A DNA stretch of 64,000 nucleotides, taken from positions 1-64,000 of the forward strand of contig OZ004581.1 of assembly GCA_963924555.1 (NCBI GenBank), written 5' to 3'. Both the position numbers and the translations under genes were made by a program. Source of the stretch: Crambe crambe. Its lineage: Eukaryota; Porifera; Demospongiae; Poecilosclerida; Crambeidae. Positions 34,179-44,694 of the stretch are shown here, one piece after another (within the stretch, counting starts at the first letter, position 1; each line of letters opens with the position of its first letter). Under the pieces are notes generated by a model. It was not told the origin of the DNA and ran no database searches. It was given only the letters and a program-made list of their open reading frames with translations.

Positions 34179-34725
34179 TATGGAGTCGGGGATGCCTGAG
34201 GTTTTGCCTCACCTAACCTAGAGAAACCTAGGTTCCCTTAGGGCTAAAAATCGCCCCCATGCCGAGAAACCTTGGCCCTTGAGGGCAAAATTGATCTCGA
34301 AAACTAGGGATTTAAAGAAAACTGAAGAAACCTCAGGTTTAACCTGAGGTTAGGTTTCGAGCCTGAGGGCAAACCTGATAAACATGGGGGCCAGGTTCGG
34401 TAGCATGAGGGAAATATCCCTAAAGCTACCTTAACCTTGCCCTCATGAGCACCCGGTTATCCCTCGTGGCAACATAACCTGGCCCTTAGGACTAAAAACT
34501 GGTCTTATTTTGAGTTGAGGGATGGTTTTGATGCCACAAGGGTCAGGTTACCAACCTTGGGGGATAACCTACAGTTTTCTTTTTAGCAAGGCCCTCATGG
34601 CATCCCTCATGGATAATATCGAGCCCTAATGGCTAAAAAAACGTCCCTTAGGACTAAAAAAATGCCCTCACGGCTAAATTCGAGGCCCCCATGGTCGTTT
34701 TCGACCAATAATCAAACCTGATCAA
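34179..34725. repeat. AACCT-rich degenerate subtelomere-like sequence
   Basis: Directly beyond the hexamer. Sequence rich in AACCT, AGAAACCT and CCCTCATGG words without a clear unit, containing pieces that recur in the following satellite (CAGGAGGGATAACCTGAG-like). No gene was seen. Confidence 0.65.
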
Positions 34726-37345
34726 ACCTGATCAAACCTAGGGGGCCCCAAAAATAGCCATGAATGGGTAGAAAACAGTCAGGAGGGATAACCTGAGAAG
34801 CATGGGGGATAACCTCTGAATAAAATCCCCCCAGGACATTTAACCTTGCCCCCATGAGCACTACAGATCCCCCAGGGGGTGTACATTTGCCCTTCGGGCC
34901 GATTTTGACCTCTAACCTCAACCTAACCTAACCTGAACCTAACCTGAAGAAACCTGAATGGGTGGAAAACAGTCAGGAGGGATAACCTGAGAAGCATGAG
35001 GGATAATTTCGTGGTAATCCAGATGAAAATGCCCCCAGGACAGCTAACCCTGCCCTCATGTACCATAGAGATCCCCTAGGGGGTGTACATATGCCCTTAG
35101 GGCCGATTTGGACCTCTAACCTCAACCTAACCTCAACCTAACCTAACCTGAAGAAACCTGAAGAAACCTGAAGAAACCTGAATGGGTGGAAAACAGTCAG
35201 GAGGGATAACCTGAGAAGCATGAGGGATAATTTCGTGGTAATCCAGATGAAATTGCCCCCAGGACAGCTAACCCTGCCCCCATGTGCCATAGAGATCCCC
35301 TAGGGGGTGTACATATGCCCTTAGGGCCGATTTGGACCTCTAACCTCAACCTAACCTCAACCTAACCTAACCTGAAGAAACCTGAAGAAACCTGAATGGG
35401 TGGAAAACAGTCAGGAGGGATAACCTGAGAAGCATGAGGGATAATTTCGTGGTAATCCAGATGAAATTGCCCCCAGGACAGCTAACCCTGCCCCCATGTG
35501 CCATAGAGATCCCCTAGGGGGTGTACATATGCCCTTAGGGCCGATTTGGACCTCTAACCTCAACCTAACCTCAACCTAACCTAACCTGAAGAAACCTGAA
35601 GAAACCTGAATGGGTGGAAAACAGTCAGGAGGGATAACCTGAGAAGCATGAGGGATAACCTCGTGGTAGTCCGGATGAAAATGCCCCCAGGACAGCTAAC
35701 CCTGCCCTCATGTGCCATAGAGATCCCCTAGGGAGTGTACATATGCCCTTCAGGCCGATTTGGACCTCTAACCTCAACCTAACCTCAACCTAACCTAACC
35801 TGAAGAAACCTGAAGAAACCTGAAGAAACCTGAATGGGTGGAAAACAGTCAGGAGGGATAACCCGAGAGGCATGGGGGATAACCTCGTGGTAGTCCGGAT
35901 GAAAATGCCCCCAGGACAGCTAACCCTGCCCTCATGTACCATAGAGATCCCCTAGGGGGTGTACATATGCCCTTAGGGCCGATTTGGACCTCTAACCTCA
36001 ACCTAACCTCAACCTAACCTAACCTGAAGAAACCTGAAGAAACCTGAAGAAACCTGAATGGGTGGAAAACAGTCAGGAGGGATAACCTGAGAAGCATGAG
36101 GGATAATTTCGTGGTAATCCAGATGAAATTGCCCCCAGGACAGCTAACCCTGCCCCCATGTGCCATAGAGATCCCCTAGGGGGTGTACATATGCCCTTAG
36201 GGCCGATTTGGACCTCTAACCTCAACCTAACCTCAACCTAACCTAACCTGAAGAAACCTGAAGAAACCTGAATGGGTGGAAAACAGTCAGGAGGGATAAC
36301 CTGAGAAGCATGAGGGATAATTTCGTGGTAATCCAGATGAAATTGCCCCCAGGACAGCTAACCCTGCCCCCATGTGCCATAGAGATCCCCTAGGGGGTGT
36401 ACATATGCCCTTAGGGCCGATTTGGACCTCTAACCTCAACCTAACCTCAACCTAACCTAACCTGAAGAAACCTGAAGAAACCTGAATGGGTGGAAAACAG
36501 TCAGGAGGGATAACCTGAGAAGCATGAGGGATAATTTCGTGGTAATCCAGATGAAATTGCCCCCAGGACAGCTAACCCTGCCCCCATGTGCCATAGAGAT
36601 CCCCTAGGGGGTGTACATATGCCCTTAGGGCCGATTTGGACCTCTAACCTCAACCTAACCTCAACCTAACCTAACCTGAAGAAACCTGAAGAAACCTGAA
36701 GAAACCTGAATGGGTGGAAAACAGTCAGGAGGGATAACCTGAGAAGCATGAGGGATAACCTCGTGGTAGTCCGGATGAAAATGCCCCCAGGACAGCTAAC
36801 CCTGCCCTCATGTGCCATAGAGATCCCCTAGGGGGTGTACATATGCCCTTCAGGCCGATTTGGACCTCTAACCTCAACCTAACCTCAACCTAACCTAACC
36901 TGAAGAAACCTGAAGAAACCTGAAGAAACCTGAATGGGTGGAAAACAGTCAGGAGGGATAACCCGAGAGGCATGGGGGATAACCTCGTGGTAGTCCGGAT
37001 GAAAATGCCCCCAGGACAGCTAACCCTGCCCTCATGTACCATAGAGATCCCCTAGGGGGTGTACATATGCCCTTAGGGCCGATTTGGACCTCTAACCTCA
37101 ACCTAACCTAACCTGAAGAAACCTGAAGAAACCTGAATGGGTGGAAAACAGTCAGGAGGGATAACCTGAGAAGCATGAGGGATAATTTCGTGGTAATCCA
37201 GATGAAATTGCCCCCAGGACAGCTAACCCTGCCCCCATGTGCCATAGAGATCCCCTAGGGGGTGTACATATGCCCTTCGGGCCGATTTGGACCTCTAACC
37301 TCAACCTAACCTAACCTGAACCTAACCTGAAGAAACCTGAAGAAA
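34726..37345. repeat. ~219-bp satellite organised as an 876-bp four-monomer higher-order repeat
   Basis: The anchor AATGGGTGGAAAACAGTCAG occurs at 34957, 35181, 35395, 35609, 35833, 36057, 36271, 36485, 36709, 36933 and 37136. Spacings are 224, 214, 214, 224, 224, 214, 214, 224, 224 and 203. From 35181 the pattern 214-214-224-224 repeats exactly (876 bp each), and diagnostic variants repeat with it: TTCGTGGTAATCCAG in the 214-bp monomers, CTCGTGGTAGTCCGG in the monomers at 35609/36709 and 35833/36933, and CCCGAGAGG only in 35833/36933. The 10-bp length difference is one extra AAGAAACCTG. Confidence 0.93.
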
Positions 37346-37384
37346 TCTGAGGGCTTATCTCCTTAACCTGTAGGTTGAGGTCTT

Positions 37385-37890
37385 AACCCAGGGGCACCTA
37401 ATTTAGCCATGTAGGTTTATAACCTCAACCTGTATTAACCCGGGGGCACCTAATTTAGCCATGTAGGTTTATAACCTCAACCTGTATTAACCCGGGGGCA
37501 CCTAATTTAGCCATGTAGGTTTATAACCTCAACCTGTATTAACCCGGGGGCACCTAATTTAGCCATGTAGGTTTATAACCTCAACCTGTATTAACCCGGG
37601 GGCACCTAATTTAGCCATGTAGGTTTATAACCTCAACCTGTATTAACCCGGGGGCACCTAATTTAGCCATGTAGGTTTATAACCTCAACCTGTATTAACC
37701 CGGGGGCACCTAATTTAGCCATGTAGGTTTATAACCTCAACCTGTATTAACCCGGGGGCACCTAATTTAGCCATGTAGGTTTATAACCTCAACCTGTATT
37801 AACCCGGGGGCACCTAATTTAGCCATGTAGGTTTATAACCTCAACCTGTATTAACCCGGGGCACCTAATTTAGCCATGTAGGTTATATAC
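37385..37890. repeat. 52-bp satellite, about 10 copies
   Basis: Near-perfect tandem units of 52 bp containing TAACCCGGGGGCACC, TAATTTAGCCATGTAGG and TTTATAACCTCAACCTG. The first and last copies are slightly diverged. Confidence 0.93.
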
Positions 37891-37894
37891 TTTG

Positions 37895-38155
37895 AAATCT
37901 AGCCCTTCCGAGTTGCATCTTGCCCTAATCATCCCTTCCAAGTTGCATCTAGCCCTAGTCATCCCTTCCGAGTTGCATCTAGCCCTAGTCATCCCTTCCG
38001 AGTTGCATCTAGCCCTAGTCATCCCTTCTGAGTTGCATTTAGCCCTAGACATCCCTTCCAAGTTGCATCTAGCCCTAGACATCCCTTCCAAGTTGAATCT
38101 AGCTCTAGTCATCCCTTCCGAGTTGCATCTAGCCCTAGTCATCCCTTCTATGAAA
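37895..38155. repeat. 30-bp satellite, about 9 copies
   Basis: Unit CATCCCTTCCGAGTTGCATC plus TAGCCCTAGT. Because 30 is a multiple of three, both strands stay open and read as a decapeptide repeat; there are no splice or start signals to suggest coding. Confidence 0.9.
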
Positions 38156-39690
38156 CCATGAAGGATATTCACTGAGACGTGCAAGCCAGGAGGGAAAGGT
38201 AAGGTCATAGCTAGGAGGGATGATATATCTGGTCACCAATTGTCCTCTCAGAATCCATGGGGGCCACCAATTGTCCTCCTAGAAGTATCTGAAATTTCAA
38301 AGTCCCAGAATATCCAGGAAGGATCGAATACGAAACCATGAAGGATATTCACTGAGATGTGCAAGCCAGGAGGGAAAGGTAAGGTCATAGCTAGGAGGGA
38401 TGATATATCTGGCCCATGGGGGGTCACCAATTGTCCTCCCAGAATCCATGGGGGTCACCAATTGTCCTCTCAGGATCCATGGGGGCCACCAATTGTCCTC
38501 CAAGAATCCATGGGGGCCACCAATTGTCCTCCAAGAAGGAGCTGAAATTTCAAAGTCCCAGAATATCCAGGAAGGATCGAATACGAAACCATGAAGGATA
38601 TTCACTGAGATATGCAAGCCAGGAGGGAAAGGTAAGGTCATAGCTAGGAGGGATGATATATCTGGTCACCAATTGTCCTCTCAGAATCCATGGGGGCCAC
38701 CAATTGTCCTCCTAGAAGTATCTGAAATTTCAAAGTCCCAGAATATCCAGGAAGGATCGAATACGAAACCATGAAGGATATTCACTGAGACGTGCAAGCC
38801 AGGAGGGAAAGGTAAGGTCATAGCTAGGAGGGATGATATATCTGGCCCATGGGGGATCACCAATTGTCCTCCCAGAATCCATGGGGGTCACCAATTGTCC
38901 TCTCAGGATCCATGGGGGCCACCAATTGTCCTCCAAGAATCCATGGGGGCCACCAATTGTCCTCCAAGAAGGAGCTGAAATTTCAAAGTCCCAGAATATC
39001 CAGGAAGGATCGAATACGAAACCATGAAGGATATTCACTGAGATGTGCAAGCCAGGAGGGAAAGGTAAGGTCATAGCTAGGAGGGATGATATATCTGGCC
39101 CATGGGGGGTCACCAATTGTCCTCCCAGAATCCATGGGGGTCACCAATTGTCCTCTCAGGATCCATGGGGGCCACCAATTGTCCTCCAAGAATCCATGGG
39201 GGCCACCAATTGTCCTCCAAGAAGGAGCTGAAATTTCAAAGTCCCAGAATATCCAGGAAGGATCGAATATGAAACCATGAAGGATATTCACTGAGATGTG
39301 CAAGCCAGGAGGGAAAGGTAAGGTCATAGCTAGGAGGGATGATGGGGGTCACCAATTGTCCTCTCAGGATCCATGGGGGCCACCAATTGTCCTCCAAGAA
39401 TCCATGGGGGCCACCAATTGTCCTCCAAGAAGGAGCTGAAATTTCAAAGTCCCAGAATATCCAGGAAGGATCGAATACGAAACCATGAAGGATATCCACT
39501 GAGATGTGCAAGGTAAGGTCATAGCTAGGAGGGATGATATATCTGGCCCATGGGGGTCACCAATTGTCCTCTCAGAATCCATGGGGGCCACCAATTGTCC
39601 TCCTAGAAGTATCTGAAATTTCAAGGTCCCAGAATATCCAGGAAGGATCCATGAAGGATATTCACCGAGACGTGCAAGCCGGGAGGGAAA
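38156..39690. repeat. 253/180-bp satellite with nested CACCAATTGTCCTC subrepeats
   Basis: The anchor AAGGATATTCACTGAGA recurs at 38161, 38341, 38594, 38774, 39027, 39280, 39488 and 39654 (spacing 180, 253, 180, 253, 253, 208, 166). Long and short units differ in the number of ~37-bp subrepeats built on ATCCATGGGGGCCACCAATT. A further piece of the same satellite lies at 40973-41310. Confidence 0.92.
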
Positions 39691-39975
39691 GATAAAAAAG
39701 AGACGACTCTATTCCGAAGAAGAATACTCAATCCTAAAGAGATATTTCGACTAATCAATCATTCTCACAAAAAACAGTTCTAATGTAATCAATCATTCTC
39801 ACAATTTCTTTATATTTCAAATCAAGTCTCACAATTCAATTATAAAAAATTTTTCCTCTCGATTAGGACTAGAAATTTAGATACTTTTGGCTGGACATCC
39901 CTCCTAGCTATACACTTGCTGGTGGTTGAGGGGTGGAGTTTGATGTGCTTTGGGAAGGCGTGGCCACAACTTCTT
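39690..39975 (+). pseudogene. Truncated, rearranged inverted copy of the 41.5-kb gene fragment
   Basis: 39692-39751 is the reverse complement of about 41597-41657 (the start of the Myb/SANT-like module, reading KKRRLYSEEEYSILKRYFD and then a stop). It is joined directly to a reverse complement of about 41298-41442 (the 3' flank), so about 150 bp of the module is missing. At 39926-39974 a segment matching 41667-41713 follows in direct orientation. Dead copy. Confidence 0.8.
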
Positions 39976-40979
39976 GTGCATTACCATGACTTGAGGGACT
40001 TTTGTAATCTCTATCAGGCCTTTAGGGACTTTGCATGGACTTGAGGGACTTAAGTGTACTTGGTAATACTTCCAAATGTAGGAATAGACTTGAGGGACAT
40101 CTACTGTGCATTACCATGACTTGAGGGACTTCATAAATACTTAACTAACCTCATGGATACTTTACCTCAACCCCTGTTAACGAAACAAAACCTCATGGCT
40201 ATTTTACCTCTGAAAACCTCAACCCAGGTTAACAAGACATAACCTCATGGCTATTTTACCTCTGGAAACCTCAACCCAGGTTAACGTTGGATAACCTCAT
40301 GGCTATTTTACCTCAACCCAGGTTAACAAGACATAACCTCATGGCTATTTTACCTCTGGAAACCTCAACCCAGGTTAACGTTGGATAACCTCATGGCTAT
40401 TTTACCTCAACCCAGGTTAACAAGACATAACCTCATGGCTATTTTACCTCTGGAAACCTCAACCCAGGTTAACGTTGGATAACCTCATGGCTATTTTACC
40501 TCTGGAAACCTCAACCCAGGTTAACAAGACATAACCTCATGGCTATTTTACCTCTGGAAACCTCAACCCAGGTTAACATTGGATAACCTCATGGCTATTT
40601 TACCTCTGGAAACCTCAACCCAGATTAACAAGACATAACCTCATGGCTATTTTACCTCTGGAAACTTCAACCCAGGTTAACAAGACATAACCTCATGGCT
40701 ATTTTACCTCTGGAAACCTCAACCCAGATTAACAAGACATAACCTCATGGCTATTTTACCTCTGGAAACCTCAACCCAGGTTAACGTTGGATAACCTCAT
40801 GGCTATTTTACCTCTGGAAACCTCAACCCAGGTTAACAAGACATAACCTCATGGCTATTTTACCTCTGGAAACCTCAACCCAAGTTAACGATGGATAACT
40901 TCATGGCTATTTTACCTCTGGAAACCTCAACCCAGGTTAACAAGACATAACCTCATGGCTATTTTACCTCTGGATCCTC
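39976..40979. repeat. ACTTGAGGGACTT repeats and 52-bp AACCTCATGG satellite
   Basis: 39976-40140 has repeated ACTTGAGGGACTT words. From about 40140 a 52-bp unit (AACCTCATGGCTATTTTACC, TCTGGAAACCTCAACCCAGG, TTAACAAGACAT) repeats roughly 16 times, alternating in part between AACAAGACAT and AACGTTGGAT versions. The same two-part block recurs at 41885-42560. Confidence 0.9.
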
Positions 40980-41310
40980 CAAGAAGGAGCTGAAATTTCA
41001 AAGTCCCAGAATATCCAGGAAGGATCGAATACGAAACCATGAAGGATATTCACTGAGATGTGCAAGCCAGGAGGGAAAGGTAAGGTCATAGCTAGGAGGG
41101 ATGATATATCTGGCCCATGGGGGTCACCAATTGTCCTCCCAGAATCCATGGGGGTCACCAATTGTCCTCTCAGAATCCATGGGGGCCACCAATTGTCCTC
41201 CTAGAAGTATCTGAAATTTCAAAGTCCCAGAATATCCAGGAAGGATCCATGAAGGATATTCACCGAGACGTGCAAGCCGGGAGGGAAAGATAAGTGTATA
41301 GCTAGGAGGG
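40973..41310. repeat. Isolated copy of the 253-bp satellite
   Basis: One and a half units of the 38.1-39.7 kb satellite, in the same orientation, inserted directly at the end of the 52-bp satellite (GGATCCTCCAAGAAGGAGC). It ends CAAGCCGGGAGGGAAAGATA, the same edge that borders the truncated gene copy at 39690. Confidence 0.88.
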
Positions 41311-41469
41311 ATGTCCAGCAAAAAGTATCTAAATTTCTAGAGGAAAAATTTGAATTGTGAGACTTGATTAGAAATAGAAAGAAATTGTGAGAATGATTGA
41401 TTACATTAGTACTGTTTTTTGTGAGAATGATTGATTACATTTTAAATAAAAAGAACTGTTGGTTTGCTG

Positions 41470-41873
41470 TCACTTGCTCTGCTTTATCATGTTTTTGATC
41501 TTGTCCTGTGTCCTTCCCCTCAAACTGCATATCTCTCTGGTACTCTCTAAGGAAATCTGCACACTCAGAAAGTTTTGCCACTTTAGACCTCTCTCTGCCA
41601 ATGTCGAAATATCTCTTTAGGATTGAGTATTCTTCTTCGGAATAGAGTCGTCTCTTTTTTGCTGGGGGTGGAGTTTGATGTGCTTTGGGAAGGCGTGGCC
41701 ACAACTTCTTGTATCTGAATGGTACAACGTGAGTTGAACTAGTGTGTGTGCAGACTGTAAATGACTTACGTTTCGACAGTCTTTTCAGTGTTGCCGGCCT
41801 GTTGGTAGGTTGACTGGTGGACATCTACTGAGTGTGTCATATGGCTGGCTACGGCGTGCACTTCCCCTTCAGC
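41470..41873 (-). pseudogene. Fragment with frameshifted C-terminal Myb/SANT-like module
   Basis: Two exons on the minus strand: 41873-41770 (open, phase 2 donor GTAAGT) and 41714-41470. They splice in frame to ...VETYKKLWPRLPKAH... and a module starting RRLYSEEEYSILKRYF, then KLSECADFLREY. After QFEG the frame is lost: one extra G in a GGGG run; removing it in reading yields RTQDKIKNMIKQSK and a stop, matching the end of the last exon of the 5.4-9.1 kb gene (IRDKIRNLIKHLS). The fragment has no 5' continuation, because ACTTGAGGGACTT repeats begin at about 41885. It is either a pseudogene or, for the G run, a sequencing error. The module family is inferred from pattern only. Confidence 0.65.
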
Positions 41874-41884
41874 CTGCGCTACGG

Positions 41885-42560
41885 ATGCATGGACTTGAGG
41901 GACTTAAGTGTACTTCGTAATACTTCAAAGTGTAGGAATAGACTTGAGGGACATCTACTGTGCATTACCATGACTTGAGGGACTTCCGTAATCTCTATCT
42001 GGCCTTGAGGGACTTTGAATGTCTTTATCTATACTTGAGGGACTTAAGTGTACTTGGTAATACTTCAAAGTGTAGGAATAGACTTGAGGGACATCTACTG
42101 TGCATTACCGTGACTTGAGGGACTTCATAAATACTTAACTAACCTCATGGATACTTTACCTCAACCCCTGTTAACGAAACAAAACCTCATGGCTATTTTA
42201 CCTCTGGAAACCTCAACCCAGGTTAACGTTGGAAAACCTCATGGCTATTTTACCTCTGGAAACCTCAACCCAGGTTAACAAGACATAACCTCATGGCTAT
42301 TTTACCTCTGGAAACCTCAACCCAGGTTAACAGGACATAACCTCATGGCTATTTTACCTCTGGAAACCTCAACCCAGGTTAACAGGACATAACCTCATGG
42401 CTATTTTACCTCTGGAAACCTCAACCCAGGTTAACAGGACATAACCTCATGGCTATTTTACCTCTGGAAACCTCAACCCAGGTTAACAATACATAACCTC
42501 ATGGCTATTTTACCTCTGGAAACCTCAACCCAGGTTAAAGAAACCTAACCTCATGGATAT
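41885..42560. repeat. Second block of ACTTGAGGGACTT repeats and 52-bp satellite
   Basis: 41885-42130 duplicates 39976-40140 and is expanded. 42140-42560 has about eight units of the 52-bp AACCTCATGGCTATTTTACC satellite, here mostly with AACAGGACAT. After it the sequence becomes unique and AT-rich. Confidence 0.9.
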
Positions 42561-42749
42561 TTTACCCCTAAATCGAGATAAGATTTATCCATGAAGTTGA
42601 GGTTGACTTAAGGGTAAAATCCTCCAAGTATATGACCATAAGGGGAAAAAAGACTCAAATTTGCGAATTTGAGGGATAAAACACTCAAGTATATGAATAT
42701 AAGGGATCATATTATATATATGAGGGATGGTGAGGGATCCTTCTCCATG

Positions 42750-42808
42750 CCCCTAGCCCTAGCCCTAGCCCTAGCCCTAGCCCTAGCCCTAGCCCTAGCC
42801 CTAGCCCT
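42750..42808 (-). repeat. Short (CCCTAG)n block
   Basis: Nine to ten hexamers with the C-rich strand on +, the same orientation as the right arm of the large array and opposite to the block at 1244-1306. Confidence 0.95.
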
Positions 42809-42814
42809 TTTGTA

Positions 42815-43092
42815 TAATTGAGGGCTTCCTGCTGCACACACAACCAACCTGAAATATTGGGTCCAGCCTCGTGGTACAGTGCTTTCCAAGAGAGTTCATG
42901 TCTTAGCTGCAGTTGTATATTGCGTTGTTGTCCAAAGGTAAAGCACAAATTGAGCGTCTATTGAGGAAACGCCACACAAACTTTACACAGCTTGGTTGGA
43001 CAACCAACTTGTGTAATATAGGAGAGTTTACATAACTACAACTGCAGTTAAGACATGAACTCTGCCAACCAACTTGCAAAGAACTGTATGAA
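42815..43092. repeat. Dispersed repeat with internal inverted copy
   Basis: 42858-42920 (CAGTGCTTTCCAAGAGAGTT, CATGTCTTAGCTGCAGTTGT) is matched by an inverted, diverged copy at about 43025-43090 (ACAACTGCAGTTAAGACATG, AACTCTGCC, CAAAGAACTGTA). A related direct copy lies at about 47065-47185. This suggests a non-autonomous element or remnant with hairpin potential. Confidence 0.6.
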
Positions 43093-43196
43093 GTATACAG
43101 TGAGACCTCCTGAATACAGGGGTTGCCTCATTTCAGGGATCCCAATTAGAGGGAGTTCATTGCATTTCATGCAATATATATATATATACATGTATA

Positions 43197-43853
43197 TGTA
43201 GGGTTAGTACGGAATGGGCGTGGCTTCTCTCATTAGAACAATACAAACTAGACTCTCTGTATCTCTTCCATTCTCAACTAAACTTCTTACATCTGGAAAA
43301 CAATGCAGAAGATGATGATATGACTGCTCAAACTCCTCCAGAACAGCGTCAACCATCGGCACCAGCCACCACCTAAATCTAAAATTTTTATGATTCTTTC
43401 ATCTTCTTTGACGGCTGTAACTCCATGATCCTTTCACATACGACAATGAAATTCATATCAACTTGTGTAGTTATGATCAGTAGTTATGATCACACAATGT
43501 GCTTTTACCATCGTCATATCCACAGTTTCCCTTCAAAACAATCACTCATATCAAACGACTTTTCATTATAACTGTCAGCCATTTAAAATGACATCATTTG
43601 TCATGCGCGCACGTCTGTCACTATCACGTGCACATACACGCGTGCCAACCAGCTATTTTTACTTGAAAACAATATTCAACCTTTAGGTCGTACAAAAAAA
43701 AATAAACCAGTGAAATGAAACCTAAACCAAGCAGAACACTTTTATACTGACATGAATAATCAAAGCAGCTTGGTGATGTAGGGATCATTATTGAAGGCAG
43801 CAGAAGTTTGATTGTGTTGACAGAAACTGTTAAAGTACAGACTAACCCTACTT
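43197..43853. mobile_element. Possible inverted-repeat element (weak)
   Basis: Eleven-base perfect inverted repeats, GTAGGGTTAGT at 43197 and ACTAACCCTAC at 43843, bracket ~650 bp with no coding capacity that I can support. No clear target-site duplication was found, so this may be chance. Confidence 0.25.
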
Positions 43854-44180
43854 GGCCTTTTTATTTAGCATAATTTTTTTTTCTTTTCATATAAGATATT
43901 TTATGCCAGTTAAAGTAGGACAAGGGGGTGGTCACTCCAATACGCACTGTACTGACACCCGCGACCGGGGTCAAGATTAAGGTCAAGCGGTCAAGCCCAA
44001 AATCAGTGACAGTCAAGCGGTCAACGGCTATTCAGTCGGTCAAATTGGGGTTCAAAGGGCAGATTAAATTGACACATGCGCATAAATTCTTATCATAACA
44101 GCTGCAGTTTACAAGGTTATCGTTAGAGAAAGAAAACACTTGAGAACTTCCAAGTAACATTCAGTGATATTCTCAATGAA
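43854..44180. other. Spacer without recognised gene
   Basis: About 330 bp with repeated GTCAAGCGGTCAA words at 43981-44040 and AT-rich flanks. No gene or RNA was recognised. Confidence 0.5.
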
Positions 44181-44694
44181 TAAGGTATGTCAGGATACAG
44201 GGTAATTCTGAATACCTGAGGTTACTTCAAAAGGAAGAGAAGTTTCAAGCTCAAACTTGATACACATAAAGCTACTCCTATTGCTCTATCTTTGCAACAA
44301 CTCTTGAAGATTAAGCTTCTTGTGCACTGAGGCTAGCTAACTCTGAATAATGACCCTTGATTTTGAACTTCTTAAAACTTACTGGGGAATCAGACAATGA
44401 TGAGCGATTGATCTAGCCCTCTGAAGGTGGCACTAGAGATGAAGTTTTGAAAAGCAAGTTGCAAGGCTAAGCAGCTTTATGTTTTGTGTGGACACAACAA
44501 TCATTCGGAATTACCACAACCCAACCAATTTTTGAGTGCCTTTATTCTTGGCTCTAAATAAATTATCCATAATAATTTAATCTATGAAACTTTCACTGCT
44601 AGTTAGAGAAAAGATTCAGCATGTTTCTATCTGCTCCCTGTCAGAAATAACCATCTTCCCAAAAAAGTATTCAGAATTACCCTGACTTACCTTA
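44181..44694. mobile_element. MITE-like element, ~514 bp, with terminal inverted repeats
   Basis: The left end starts TAAGGTATGTCAGG and continues GGGTAATTCTGAATAC. The right end, read in reverse complement, starts TAAGGTAAGTCAGGGTAATT followed by CTGAATAC; the two ends match over ~28 bp apart from one substitution and a 7-bp insertion on the left. Candidate 4-bp target duplication TGAA at 44177-44180 and 44695-44698. No transposase frame inside. The superfamily is not assignable from this alone. Confidence 0.65.

Noticed and set aside
33187..34221. Leu-Ala open frame ending in unique sequence
   Set aside because: Repeat-derived; opens at a TTG and just runs out of the array.
37895..38155. 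CRISPR-like regular array of 30-bp units
   Set aside because: Units are contiguous with no spacers, in a eukaryotic satellite context.
37870..39624. Many overlapping open frames in the 30-bp and 253-bp satellites
   Set aside because: Satellite translation on both strands; the same peptide recurs with each unit.
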